Shown here piece after piece: positions 5,688-11,936 of a DNA stretch of 37,619 bases. The position numbers and the translations under genes were made by a program. Within the stretch, counting starts at the first letter, position 1. Every line of letters starts with the position of its first letter. The DNA lies in IMG/VR virus record IMGVR_UViG_3300044633_001381, positions 1-37,619 of that record; one strand, 5' to 3'. The notes under the pieces were generated by a model. That model did not search any database and was not told the DNA's origin. It worked only from the letters and a program-made list of their open reading frames with translations. Source of the DNA: a virus.

Positions 5688-6437
5688 ATGATTAAATTGA
5701 AAGAATTAATATTGGAGGGTTTGAAAGATAGTGTATATTTGGAACCCAAGAGTAAATCTGAAGTATTGAATTTTATTAAGCAGCATTATTTAAAGACATA
5801 TCCTACGGCGGTGGCTGCTAATTATGGTGTGATGTACAAGAAGACAGATGGTAATGTGGATATGGTAGGAGTGATTGTTTATGGACAAACCACCAAGCCA
5901 CAAGATTATGAAGAAATAGCTGTAGATGCAGAGGGCAATAGTTTATTGCAAAAGAATGAAGTATTTGAGTTATTGAGATTATATTTGAAACCTGAGGCAA
6001 AACAAATACCTGAGTTAAGCAACTTGGCGTCGTATGTAATTGGTTTGGGTAATAAAAAGATTAAACAGGATTATCCCGAATTAAAGGTTGTTATTACACG
6101 GGCTGATAGTGGACAGGGACATACTGGATCTATATATCAAGCAACAAATGCAATTTATTTAGGCAAGAGTAAAGATACAAAACGTTTGTGGGATAAAAAA
6201 GAAAACAAGTGGGTGTATAGATTACCACAAATAAAGAAGTATGGTTTTGAAACTGGTAAAGATGCAGCAAATGATGCAAGAACCAATCCTAATAGTCCAT
6301 TTGAAATAAGAACTGCTACTGGAAAACATATGTACATTTATATTTTATCCGGACAAAATTCTAGTGATGGTAAAAGAATATTGGGTGGATTGATTAAGTC
6401 AATTCAACCATATCCAAAGAAACAAAGTAACGTTTAA
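5688..6437 (+). CDS. Mom-like DNA-modification N-acyltransferase (GNAT fold)
   Basis: A 249-residue protein. Residues 94-100 (ELLRLYL) and 139-158 (ADSGQGHTGSIYQATNAIYL) match my memory of the Mom family, GNAT-related enzymes of phage Mu type that modify adenine in phage DNA and so block host restriction. Residues 46-68 fit the strands before them. The first residues, MIKLKELILEG, form a short amphipathic helix ending in I-L-E-G. This fits the L/I-x-E cleavage site of T4 prohead protease and resembles T4 capsid-targeting peptides, so the protein may be packaged in the head. The start is fixed by the TATTTATA box 4 nt upstream. It stands alone between tRNA blocks. Confidence 0.65.
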   Translation: MIKLKELILEGLKDSVYLEPKSKSEVLNFIKQHYLKTYPTAVAANYGVMYKKTDGNVDMVGVIVYGQTTKPQDYEEIAVDAEGNSLLQKNEVFELLRLYLKPEAKQIPELSNLASYVIGLGNKKIKQDYPELKVVITRADSGQGHTGSIYQATNAIYLGKSKDTKRLWDKKENKWVYRLPQIKKYGFETGKDAANDARTNPNSPFEIRTATGKHMYIYILSGQNSSDGKRILGGLIKSIQPYPKKQSNV

Positions 6438-6455
6438 AGTTTTTTTAAAAAGCTG

Positions 6456-6483
6456 TTGACGAAACTATAAAGTGTGGTAAGAT
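6456..6483 (+). promoter_or_regulatory. Promoter of a tRNA sub-array
   Basis: TTGACG (6456-6461), 16-nt spacer ending TGTGG, TAAGAT (6478-6483). It lies 40 nt before tRNA-Lys(CTT). The spacer end matches the promoters at 3692 and 11894. Confidence 0.7.
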
Positions 6484-6522
6484 GATTATAGTTCGTTGAC
6501 AATAGTAGATGAAATTTTTAAT

Positions 6523-6600
6523 GGATCGGTAACTCAACTGGATTAGAGTATTCGGCTCTTACCCGAAAGGTTGTGGGTTCAAATCCCACCCGATCCACCA
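6523..6600 (+). tRNA. tRNA-Lys (CTT)
   Basis: Acceptor GGATCGG / CCGATCC, A73, CCA. Anticodon stem TTCGG/CCGAA, loop CTCTTAC (CTT at 6558-6560). D-loop AACTGGATTA and T-loop TTCAAAT are canonical. Confidence 0.94.
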
Positions 6601-6604
6601 ATTT

Positions 6605-6688
6605 AGACATCTAGCGGTAACTCGTAACCGATATTTGCCGGGGTTGAAATCCTAGGGATTAAAGAGTGACAGAGGGAAAGACCCACCA
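6605..6688 (+). ncRNA. CCA-ended structured element, not a recognisable tRNA
   Basis: It lies between two tRNAs, separated by the usual ATTTA spacers, and ends CCCACCA. Hairpins CGGT/ACCG (about 6615-6630), AATCC/GGATT and GGG/CCC can form. No 5' strand pairs with the 3' end, so no acceptor stem exists. GGGTTGAAATCC resembles a T-arm with C56 changed to G. Either a broken tRNA or a separate small RNA. Confidence 0.35.
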
Positions 6689-6694
6689 ATTTAT

Positions 6695-6773
6695 GGAGTC
6701 AAAGCCACAATAGACGGGCAGCCGGCTTTTAACCGGACGATTCGTGTGGGAGCATTACCCACTGGCTCCACCA
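6695..6773 (+). tRNA. tRNA-Lys (TTT), non-canonical elbow
   Basis: Acceptor GGAGTCA / TGGCTCC, A73, CCA. Anticodon loop CTTTTAA (TTT at 6728-6730). D-loop ACAATAGACG has AG for GG; T-stem GTGGG/CCCAC with loop AGCATTA (G55, C56). The variable loop is slightly long (about 8 nt). Confidence 0.87.
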
Positions 6774-6779
6774 ATTTAA

Positions 6780-6855
6780 TGGGTAACTGGCCCCATAAGT
6801 GACTGCCGACCGGTACAATCGGTAAAACACAGAGACGGCGTGGAGAGCACAGCAC
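6780..6855 (+). ncRNA. CCA-ended structured element, not a recognisable tRNA
   Basis: Flanked by tRNA spacers and ending AGCACCA. Helices GGG/CCC near the 5' end, GCCG/CGGC, and ACCG/CGGT with the 7-nt loop GTACAAT can form. That loop has T at the position of U33, but no acceptor stem is present. Possibly a degenerate tRNA. Confidence 0.33.
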
Positions 6856-6862
6856 CAATTTT

Positions 6863-6936
6863 GGCCATATAAAGTAATAGTAACCTAACCCTCTGTCTAA
6901 GGGAAGTCCGGGGAGCGTAACCCCGTATGGCCGCCA
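6863..6936 (+). tRNA. tRNA-Asp (GTC), non-canonical elbow
   Basis: Acceptor GGCCATA / TATGGCC, G73, CCA. Anticodon loop CTGTCTA (GTC at 6895-6897). D-loop AATAGTA (AG for GG); T-stem CGGGG/CCCCG with loop AGCGTAA (G55, C56). Confidence 0.87.
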
Positions 6937-6941
6937 TTTTT

Positions 6942-7178
6942 ATGACACTAAAAGAAGTAAAACAAAGATATAAAAGCGATATAAATGCTTTTAAACAAAA
7001 TCCAAAACAATTTTTGTGGTTGTTTCTTTCGCAACCAAAACAGTTTCGAGATTGGGAGTTTATGTGGTTAAAAGTAGTATTTAATCTTTGTAGACTATAT
7101 ACATTTCGATTTTTTTGTATACTAAGATTTTGGGTGGTATGTTTATTGAACGGATATTTTCCGTGGGAAATAAAATAA
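6942..7178 (+). CDS. Small hydrophobic basic protein between tRNAs
   Basis: A 78-residue protein starting at the ATG at 6942. An in-frame ATG at 6927 lies inside tRNA-Asp and is unlikely. The N-terminal half is basic and helical (MTLKEVKQRYKSDINAFKQN). Residues about 42-72 are strongly hydrophobic and aromatic (LCRLYTFRFFCILRFWVVCL), probably one membrane helix. It is inserted between tRNA-Asp and tRNA-Ile with only 5 and 7 nt to them, so it is co-transcribed with the array. I do not recognise the family. Small membrane proteins with basic ends could act in lysis timing or superinfection exclusion; that is speculation. Confidence 0.55.
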   Translation: MTLKEVKQRYKSDINAFKQNPKQFLWLFLSQPKQFRDWEFMWLKVVFNLCRLYTFRFFCILRFWVVCLLNGYFPWEIK

Positions 7179-7185
7179 TTTCAAT

Positions 7186-7259
7186 TGACCGTTAATTCAA
7201 TAGCAGAATAGACGACTGATAATCGTCCTACGCCGGAGCGTAACCGGCACGGTCAACCA
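7186..7259 (+). tRNA. tRNA-Ile (GAT), non-canonical elbow
   Basis: Acceptor TGACCGT / ACGGTCA, A73, CCA. D-stem ATTC/GAAT with loop AATAGCA (AG for GG). Anticodon stem GACGA/TCGTC, loop CTGATAA. T-stem GCCGG/CCGGC with loop AGCGTAA (G55, C56). All stems are perfect, so the odd loops are not sequence decay. Confidence 0.92.
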
Positions 7260-7263
7260 TTTT

Positions 7264-7372
7264 CACCAACTCTATGAAGCAGGTCGTGTGGTAAAAGAGA
7301 TAGCGGGATTTGTGTTGACGACGAACACAAACCGAATAAGCCTATTAGCAAACTATCGTGTTGGTGCCACCA
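7264..7372 (+). ncRNA. Structured RNA with acceptor-like stem
   Basis: Perfect 7-bp terminal helix CACCAAC (7264-7270) / GTTGGTG (7360-7366), followed by CCACCA. Inside are CTCT/AGAG, GATAG (7299-7303) / CTATC (7353-7357), and a perfect 8-bp hairpin TTTGTGTT/AACACAAA (7309-7331). At 109 nt it is too long and too irregular for a standard tRNA. It sits between tRNA-Ile and tRNA-Arg. A giant or disrupted tRNA-like RNA is the best description. Confidence 0.45.
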
Positions 7373-7401
7373 TTGTTCGAACAGTGGTGGGTAATTTTAA
7401 C

Positions 7402-7479
7402 GCACTCGTAGCTAAACTGGACTAAAGCGACTCGGTTCTAACGAGAAGATTGCAGGTTCGAATCCTGCCGGGTGTGCCA
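7402..7479 (+). tRNA. tRNA-Arg (TCT)
   Basis: Acceptor GCACTCG / CGGGTGT (two wobble pairs), G73, CCA. Anticodon loop GTTCTAA (TCT); D-loop AACTGGACTA with GG; T-stem GCAGG/CCTGC with canonical loop TTCGAAT. Confidence 0.88.
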
Positions 7480-7484
7480 TTTTT

Positions 7485-7558
7485 GCCTTCATAGTATAAA
7501 AGTATTACACATCATTGGTAATGATGAAACACAGGGGCGGTACCTGTTGGAGGCTCCA
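7485..7558 (+). tRNA. tRNA-Thr (GGT), non-canonical elbow
   Basis: Acceptor GCCTTCA / TGGAGGC, T73, CCA. Anticodon stem CATCA/TGATG, loop TTGGTAA. D-loop TAAAAGTAT (AG, no GG); T-stem ACAGG/CCTGT with loop GGCGGTA (G55, C56). Confidence 0.88.
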
Positions 7559-7611
7559 TTTTAAAAATATATTTAAGTGTGAGGGTATTATATATATAAT
7601 AAAATAAATTT

Positions 7612-8415
7612 ATGGAATCTACAAACTCTCCCCAAACATTTTCGTTTACTAATAAAAAGGTATTATATTCAATAATTGCTGTAATAGTGTTAATAACTTT
7701 TGGATTATGTGCATTATTTAGCTCATTAAATAAAGACAATAAAGTTTTGTCTAAAAAAGTTGCTAATCAGTCTGAGATTGTTGTAAATCAAAGTTTATTG
7801 ATTACCAATTTAAATCAAAAAAATGTGGAAATGACTTCATTATTGAAGAGTTATGACAATAAATTGAGTATATTGCATACTAATTTAACTCAGTTACAGA
7901 ATATTACTGAGAAGTTAAAATTATCATCTGATGAAAAAGACATAAAGATTAAAGATTTGACCCAAGAAAAATCTGCGCTTGAATCTGATTTAAAATCATT
8001 GCGTAATACGCTTGTAAAAATGACTAAAGAGATCGTAGATTTGAGTGATGAGCTTAAAGTTGCAAAGACTGATAAAGATCAAAATGAGCTTGTGGCTAAG
8101 ATTGAAGAGCTTACAAAAGAAAGAGATTTCTTGAAGAACAAGATTGTTGAGTATGAAAAAATTATAGAGGAATTGAAGAGAGAAAATGCACTTTTGGCTC
8201 AAAATTTGAGACAAAATATGAAAAAAAGTGGTTATGAATTTAAAAACAAATTGGGTGAGTGGCCAAAAGGTGCGGAAGTTTTGATGAAAATTTCAAATCA
8301 GCACTCAAATAATTTATCAAAAGAAATTAATCAAGTAGATGAATCAAAACAAGAGGAAAAACCTAAAAAAGTGGGTTTTTGGAAGCGTATTTTTGGTTCA
8401 AATGCGGACGAATAA
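7612..8415 (+). CDS. Membrane-anchored long coiled-coil protein
   Basis: A 267-residue protein with one N-terminal membrane helix (about residues 17-38) after a short cytoplasmic-type start. About 160 residues of heptad-rich coiled coil follow (45-205), then a basic-aromatic tail (VGFWKRIFG). I do not recognise a family. The layout of an anchored coiled coil suits a spacer or scaffold at the membrane, for example a spanin-like or phage-factory protein, but no lipobox or partner gene supports a spanin. It sits between tRNA-Thr(GGT) and tRNA-Thr(CGT), with an AT-rich 53-nt upstream gap that includes TATATATAATAAAA. It is expressed from inside the tRNA array. Confidence 0.7.
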   Translation: MESTNSPQTFSFTNKKVLYSIIAVIVLITFGLCALFSSLNKDNKVLSKKVANQSEIVVNQSLLITNLNQKNVEMTSLLKSYDNKLSILHTNLTQLQNITEKLKLSSDEKDIKIKDLTQEKSALESDLKSLRNTLVKMTKEIVDLSDELKVAKTDKDQNELVAKIEELTKERDFLKNKIVEYEKIIEELKRENALLAQNLRQNMKKSGYEFKNKLGEWPKGAEVLMKISNQHSNNLSKEINQVDESKQEEKPKKVGFWKRIFGSNADE

Positions 8416-8421
8416 TTTAAT

Positions 8422-8496
8422 GCCTGTATAGCTTAATAGTAAAGCATCAATTTCGTAAATTGATAGATATTGGGTCAAAACCAATTGCAGGCTCCA
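8422..8496 (+). tRNA. tRNA-Thr (CGT), partly non-canonical elbow
   Basis: Acceptor GCCTGTA / TGCAGGC, T73, CCA. Anticodon stem TCAAT/ATTGA, loop TTCGTAA. D-loop AATAGTA (AG for GG). The T-loop is GTCAAAA, so U55 and C56 are kept while position 54 is G. Confidence 0.9.
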
Positions 8497-8498
8497 AT

Positions 8499-8573
8499 TG
8501 TCACGTAGCGTAATAGAATCGCAGCTGGTTCTGACCCAGAAGATTGTGGGTGCAAGTCCTACCGTGACAACCA
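8499..8573 (+). tRNA. tRNA-Gln (CTG), non-canonical elbow
   Basis: Acceptor TGTCACG / CGTGACA, A73, CCA. Anticodon loop TTCTGAC (CTG). D-stem GCG/CGC with loop TAATAGAAT (AG for GG); T-loop TGCAAGT (G55). Confidence 0.88.
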
Positions 8574-8584
8574 TTTTATATAAA

Positions 8585-8675
8585 GCACGATGACGGAGCT
8601 AGTGAACTGAGATGTCTGCAAAACATCATTGTATGAAAATACATATGCAAGGAGCGTAACCTTGATCGTGCTCCA
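8585..8675 (+). tRNA. tRNA-Cys (GCA) with long variable arm
   Basis: Acceptor GCACGAT / ATCGTGC, T73, CCA. Anticodon stem GATGT/ACATC, loop CTGCAAA (GCA). The variable region is about 20 nt and forms hairpin TGTAT-GAAA-ATACA, unlike normal bacterial tRNA-Cys. D-loop AGCTAGTGAA (AG, no GG); T-stem CAAGG/CCTTG with loop AGCGTAA. Confidence 0.85.
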
Positions 8676-8737
8676 AAAATTTTAAAATTAATTCGTATAT
8701 TACACAATACTCCATTTTATTTTCTATTTATTTGGGT

Positions 8738-8908
8738 ATGGAAAAAAGTAATCTCTATCAAAAGTTTTTGGAATTGAAAAAAGAAATTGAAAAACATAAA
8801 TGGATAGAGAGTGAAAAACTTGGAAACGATATAGGATTTGAACAAGCGTTGGTAGATTGGATGACCAAACACAGAGTTGGTTGGAGTGAAAGCATAAAAC
8901 AAAAATAA
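8738..8908 (+). CDS. Small conserved-looking helical protein (56 aa)
   Basis: Read directly: ATG at 8738 to TAA at 8906-8908. The protein is polar and helical, with a compact motif in the second half: HKWIESEKLGNDIGFEQALV then DWMTKHRVGW. This W-I-E-S-E-K...D-I-G-F...A-L...W...H-R...W pattern resembles small bacterial and phage proteins I have seen without a known role; I cannot name the family. It is preceded by TATTTATTTGGGT, a variant of the start-proximal box. It follows the end of tRNA array I by 62 nt. Confidence 0.6.
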   Translation: MEKSNLYQKFLELKKEIEKHKWIESEKLGNDIGFEQALVDWMTKHRVGWSESIKQK

Positions 8909-8931
8909 GTGTACCTATTTGACAATTTTTA

Positions 8932-8939
8932 TATTTATA
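8932..8939 (+). promoter_or_regulatory. TATTTATA start-proximal box
   Basis: TATTTATA, 4 nt, then the ATG at 8944. A TTTGAC lies 8 nt before the box, as it also does before the Mom-like gene. Confidence 0.5.
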
Positions 8940-8943
8940 ACAT

Positions 8944-9357
8944 ATGACCAAGAACGATTTAAAAAAGTTAATCAAAAGTTTGACCAAGGAAATTTTAGTT
9001 GAAGATTTTGACAATGCAGCTGAAGTAGAGAGTGATAAATTGACTGCTACTTTATCTGAAACTGATAAAGCTAAAGACATCAAAGACTTGGAAAATTTGT
9101 TAAAAAATCCTGATCCAAGTAGAGCAAAAGATTATGGTTCTATTGAGAAATACAAACAGATGTTGAAAGATAAAATTGCCAGACTTAAAGAAAGTGGTGA
9201 TCCATTTAGAGACATTGTAAAGAAATATGCTAAACTATATAGAGACAGTGAAGACGCTCGTAATGAAAAAAGCAATTACAATGCTTGGTTACAATCAAAA
9301 GCTCAACAAGACCCAAAATTAAAAAAGGCGTTGCAGTTGATGAAAAAATCAAAGTAA
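8944..9357 (+). CDS. Charged helical protein, possible internal head protein
   Basis: A 137-residue, Lys/Glu/Asp-rich and almost fully helical protein with no membrane segment. The N-terminus MTKNDLKKLIKSLTKEILVE is an amphipathic helix followed by L-V-E-D. That resembles the capsid-targeting peptide plus protease site of T4 internal proteins, though D after the site is less usual than A, G or S. Low complexity and high charge also fit an internal or scaffold-like head protein. The role is inference. A terminator (9384-9417) follows, so this is a single-gene unit. Confidence 0.65.
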   Translation: MTKNDLKKLIKSLTKEILVEDFDNAAEVESDKLTATLSETDKAKDIKDLENLLKNPDPSRAKDYGSIEKYKQMLKDKIARLKESGDPFRDIVKKYAKLYRDSEDARNEKSNYNAWLQSKAQQDPKLKKALQLMKKSK

Positions 9358-9383
9358 AAATTAAATAAATTTATATAAAGTAC

Positions 9384-9417
9384 AACGATTAATGTAAAAA
9401 TTAATCGTTTTATTTTT
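9384..9417 (+). terminator. Rho-independent terminator
   Basis: Ten-bp stem AACGATTAAT (9384-9393) / ATTAATCGTT (9400-9409), 6-nt loop, then a T-rich run. It ends the 8944 gene. Confidence 0.85.
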
Positions 9418-9419
9418 TA

Positions 9420-9447
9420 TTGACAATGTGACATTAACAAGTATAAT
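9420..9447 (+). promoter_or_regulatory. Strong sigma70-like promoter
   Basis: TTGACA (9420-9425), 16-nt spacer, TATAAT (9442-9447): both hexamers match consensus. The start codon of the next gene is at 9459, so the 5' leader would be only a few nucleotides. Confidence 0.8.
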
Positions 9448-9458
9448 AAAAGTATAGT

Positions 9459-9782
9459 ATGAATGAATTAAGTAAAATTGATATGGCTAATCTGGTCTTT
9501 AGTGAAGACAAGAAGGCTAAAATTAAAGACATTTTGTGTTCTTTTTATGGAGCTACAGATGTACAATATAAAAGTTTAAATTACGGCATTTGTATTGAAA
9601 TATCTGGTACTGATAGTTTTAGGTTTATTAAAAATGCTATTGGTAAAGTGTTGGAGGTAAGTGAAGATACGCTTAGTGTTTTGGGTGAAAATAAAAAGTC
9701 ACAAAAAGCTTCGTATGTTTATTTGCCTGAGAAAGACAAAGCTTTGTATAAAAAACTCAAAAAGTCAGCGGTAAATAAATAA
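9459..9782 (+). CDS. Hypothetical small protein (107 aa)
   Basis: A soluble 107-residue protein, basic at its C-terminus (KKLKKSAVNK). Predicted helices at residues 1-30 and 55-75 surround beta-type stretches (YGICIEISG, SYVYLP). I recognise no motif or family. It has its own consensus promoter 12 nt upstream, the strongest-looking in this part, and almost no 5' leader. It is probably made early from host polymerase. The following gene has its own leader and Shine-Dalgarno site. Confidence 0.6.
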   Translation: MNELSKIDMANLVFSEDKKAKIKDILCSFYGATDVQYKSLNYGICIEISGTDSFRFIKNAIGKVLEVSEDTLSVLGENKKSQKASYVYLPEKDKALYKKLKKSAVNK

Positions 9783-9821
9783 TTTATTATAAAAATATAA
9801 AACTATTTATATACAACAATA

Positions 9822-9838
9822 TTTGGGACGGTCCCAAA
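9822..9838. promoter_or_regulatory. Perfect 17-bp palindrome, operator-like
   Basis: TTTGGGAC-G-GTCCCAAA. The central loop would be one base, so it is poor as an RNA hairpin but good as a dimer binding site. No T-run follows, so it is not a terminator. It lies 83 nt before the outer-membrane protein gene. Confidence 0.5.
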
Positions 9839-9920
9839 ACGCATTAAAGATGGTTATTTTTTGTAATCTGAATTAGTGTGGTGTAAATAACAAAACAAAC
9901 AAAATAAAGGATAGTTAAAT

Positions 9921-10619
9921 ATGAAGAAAGTATTAGTATTAGTGTCATTATTGACCGCTCTAGCAGTTACTGCTGGAGATAATTCTAACATCTCAGTAGA
10001 GGCTGGTTATAACAACCAGTACATCGTTAACGGTGTAGCTCGTTCTGAAGGCACGCCATTTGTGGGTGTAGGTGCTGTAAAGAGTTTAAAGTATGCGGAT
10101 GTATATTTGGGTGGTACTCTTTTGGCCAATGGTGACCTAGATCAGTCTCATTGGACTTTGGGTGCTGGAAAAGAAGTAAATGTGTGGAAGGATGTATTTT
10201 CCGCACGATTGGATACTACTGTAACTCGTCACCAAGCTGGTAACTTTGGTATTCCCAACAGCACTGAATTTGGTGTTAAGTTGGCACTACCAAACAAGAT
10301 TGTCACACCATATGTTCGTGGATATTATGATGTAGACTTGAAGCAAAGTGGTGTATTTGTTGGTGCAGAACGTGCTCAAAAACTTCCATTTGGATTTGTT
10401 GTAACTCCTGGAGTTGAGTATGGTAAGGTAGAAGATTATACCGCTGTAAATGCAAAGTTGGCATTGACTCGTCCGTTTGAAACTTCATTTGGTGTATTTA
10501 CTCCATTTGTAAGTGCTGGATGGTATGACAACAACTTTAATACTACCAAGTACAATTGGGCAACCCGTGAATTTAGTGGTGACATTGTATATTCTGGTGG
10601 TTTGAAATTGACCTTCTAA
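9921..10619 (+). CDS. Outer-membrane beta-barrel protein
   Basis: A 232-residue protein with a clear signal peptide (MKKVLVLVSLLTALAVTA, cut near residue 18-20). Alternating beta strands follow, rich in Gly, Tyr and aromatic girdle residues (VEAGYNNQYIVNG, YADVYLGGTLLA, VYSGGLKLTF). The last residue is Phe, the usual beta-barrel assembly signal. It should sit in the outer membrane of an infected Gram-negative cell. A phage copy could mask or change a receptor, exclude other phages or alter uptake; the sequence does not say which. It has a good Shine-Dalgarno site (AAAGGA), an operator-like palindrome upstream, and its own terminator. Confidence 0.75.
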   Translation: MKKVLVLVSLLTALAVTAGDNSNISVEAGYNNQYIVNGVARSEGTPFVGVGAVKSLKYADVYLGGTLLANGDLDQSHWTLGAGKEVNVWKDVFSARLDTTVTRHQAGNFGIPNSTEFGVKLALPNKIVTPYVRGYYDVDLKQSGVFVGAERAQKLPFGFVVTPGVEYGKVEDYTAVNAKLALTRPFETSFGVFTPFVSAGWYDNNFNTTKYNWATREFSGDIVYSGGLKLTF

Positions 10620-10645
10620 TCTACTAGACTAGAATAGTGTATAAT

Positions 10646-10675
10646 AACCCGCTTAGAAATAAGCGGGTTTTTTTA
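10646..10675 (+). terminator. Rho-independent terminator
   Basis: Stem AACCCGCTTA / TAAGCGGGTT around a short GAAA-type loop, then TTTTTT. It ends the outer-membrane protein gene. Confidence 0.92.
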
Positions 10676-10714
10676 TTTTAATAGTCTATTTATAATTAAA
10701 GAAAGGTTTATTTT

Positions 10715-11686
10715 ATGTCATCAACAAGTGGATCAAGTGGTAGTATCGGAATAGGCACTTCCTCATTAAAAACAATAGTCGTTAAATCAACATCTGTAGT
10801 AACTAAATTTATATCTAATATATTGGTACCAAAAGTGGTACAAAGTACGATAGTTGGTAGTAGTGGTATAGGTGGTAGTAGCGGTACGGGTGGTAGTAGT
10901 GGATCTTCTGATAGTATACGTACTAACTGGACATCGAATATCAAATCCACGCTGATAAAAATGATGGCAGCCAGTAAAGACCGTAGTTTATTCAGTGCGT
11001 TTATCCAATCTACTTTTTCTTGGGTTCGAAATTCTGTTTCTTGGGTAATATCTTATAAATGGACAGGTACTGCTGCTGGTATAAATGGACTTGGTGGTGT
11101 TGGAGGTGGAACTCTCATTACTAATAAGCATGTATTATTGTCTGCACACGTTCCTTATTTGCCAAATTCAGAAATCTTTTTTGTTAACGATAACAATGTG
11201 ACTTTCAAGTACAACATCATCAAGATCGACAAGATTGATGGAAGTGATATTGCAATTGGAACGCTTGATCGATCAATTGATAGTAGTTTGAAGATATATT
11301 CGGTATTACCAGACAACTGGCAACAATACGTCAAAACTGAAATTAATAGTGCAATGGGGGTACAATTCATAACTTTACGGTTACCTGTATTGTTCCTCAA
11401 TCAAGACAAAAAAGTTTCAATTGGAGATATGACACGATTGATTGATGCTGTTGCCGATGTAGAATCTCCCGGATTTGGCACATCACAATCGTATTATGAA
11501 ACACAAAGAGTTGGCGATTCTGGAAATCCGATATTTGTGCAAGTAGGCAGTGAACTGGCACTGTTGGGTGCATGGTATAAAGTTGGATCTTTTGCTTGGG
11601 TAATCAGTAGAAAAACTCAAATTGAGTCTATTATTGGTCAAAAACTGAACGTAATTAATATGACTGGATTTGAGAAGGTATCCTGA
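10715..11686 (+). CDS. Trypsin-like (chymotrypsin-fold) serine protease
   Basis: A 323-residue protein. Residues 129-148 (VGGGTLITNKHVLLSAHVPY) carry the catalytic His145 in an S-A-H context. Asp178 lies in GSDIAIGTL, and Ser269 in the hallmark GDSGNP after RV. Order and spacing fit family S1-like peptidases. The first 70 residues are low-complexity Ser/Gly/Thr, a linker or surface tail, and 100-118 are hydrophobic (STFSWVRNSVSWVISYKW). There is no classical signal peptide. It may be a virion or infection-stage protease; the target is unknown. The start has AAAGG upstream, and TATTTATA lies at 10687-10694. Trypsin-fold proteases are uncommon in tailed phages. Confidence 0.8.
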   Translation: MSSTSGSSGSIGIGTSSLKTIVVKSTSVVTKFISNILVPKVVQSTIVGSSGIGGSSGTGGSSGSSDSIRTNWTSNIKSTLIKMMAASKDRSLFSAFIQSTFSWVRNSVSWVISYKWTGTAAGINGLGGVGGGTLITNKHVLLSAHVPYLPNSEIFFVNDNNVTFKYNIIKIDKIDGSDIAIGTLDRSIDSSLKIYSVLPDNWQQYVKTEINSAMGVQFITLRLPVLFLNQDKKVSIGDMTRLIDAVADVESPGFGTSQSYYETQRVGDSGNPIFVQVGSELALLGAWYKVGSFAWVISRKTQIESIIGQKLNVINMTGFEKVS

Positions 11687-11764
11687 AAGTTAATAAAGTT
11701 TATTTGAAAATTATTTAATAATTTTGTTGATTTCTAATTTCAAACACTATATATTAGTACGAAT

Positions 11765-11881
11765 ATGAATTTAATTTCACAACCTAGTCAAGCCAGTCAA
11801 CTCCCATCCGGAAGTTGAGTGAGAGGTTGTTTGCTGTAAATATCCAACCCGTCACTCTACGAAAAAAGAATGACGGGTTTT
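11765..11881 (+). ncRNA. Small RNA or 17-codon micro-ORF unit
   Basis: ATG at 11765 opens 17 codons (MNLISQPSQASQLPSGS, stop TGA). The same stretch folds well: ACAACCT/AGGTTGT encloses TCAACT-CCCATCCGG-AAGTTGA. It ends in a terminator stem AACCCGTCA / TGACGGGTT (about 11847-11880). The fold is stronger evidence than the ORF, so a small RNA is more likely. It parallels the 3540-3682 unit. Confidence 0.4.
11847..11881 (+). terminator. Rho-independent terminator
   Basis: Nine-bp stem AACCCGTCA / TGACGGGTT with an A-rich loop, then TTTTGA. Its core resembles the terminator at 3651-3682, which occupies the same place before array I. Confidence 0.75.
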
Positions 11882-11893
11882 TGATTTTAGTGG

Positions 11894-11921
11894 TTGACAA
11901 TTTGACGAAGTATGGTAAATT
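11894..11921 (+). promoter_or_regulatory. Promoter of tRNA array II
   Basis: TTGACA (11894-11899), 16-nt spacer ending TATGG, TAAATT (11916-11921). Transcription would start about 10 nt before leader RNA copy B. Confidence 0.7.
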
Positions 11922-11936
11922 AGAAATATAACGAAC

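Noticed and set aside
6927-6941. Earlier start for the 6942 gene
   Set aside because: That ATG lies within the acceptor stem of tRNA-Asp.
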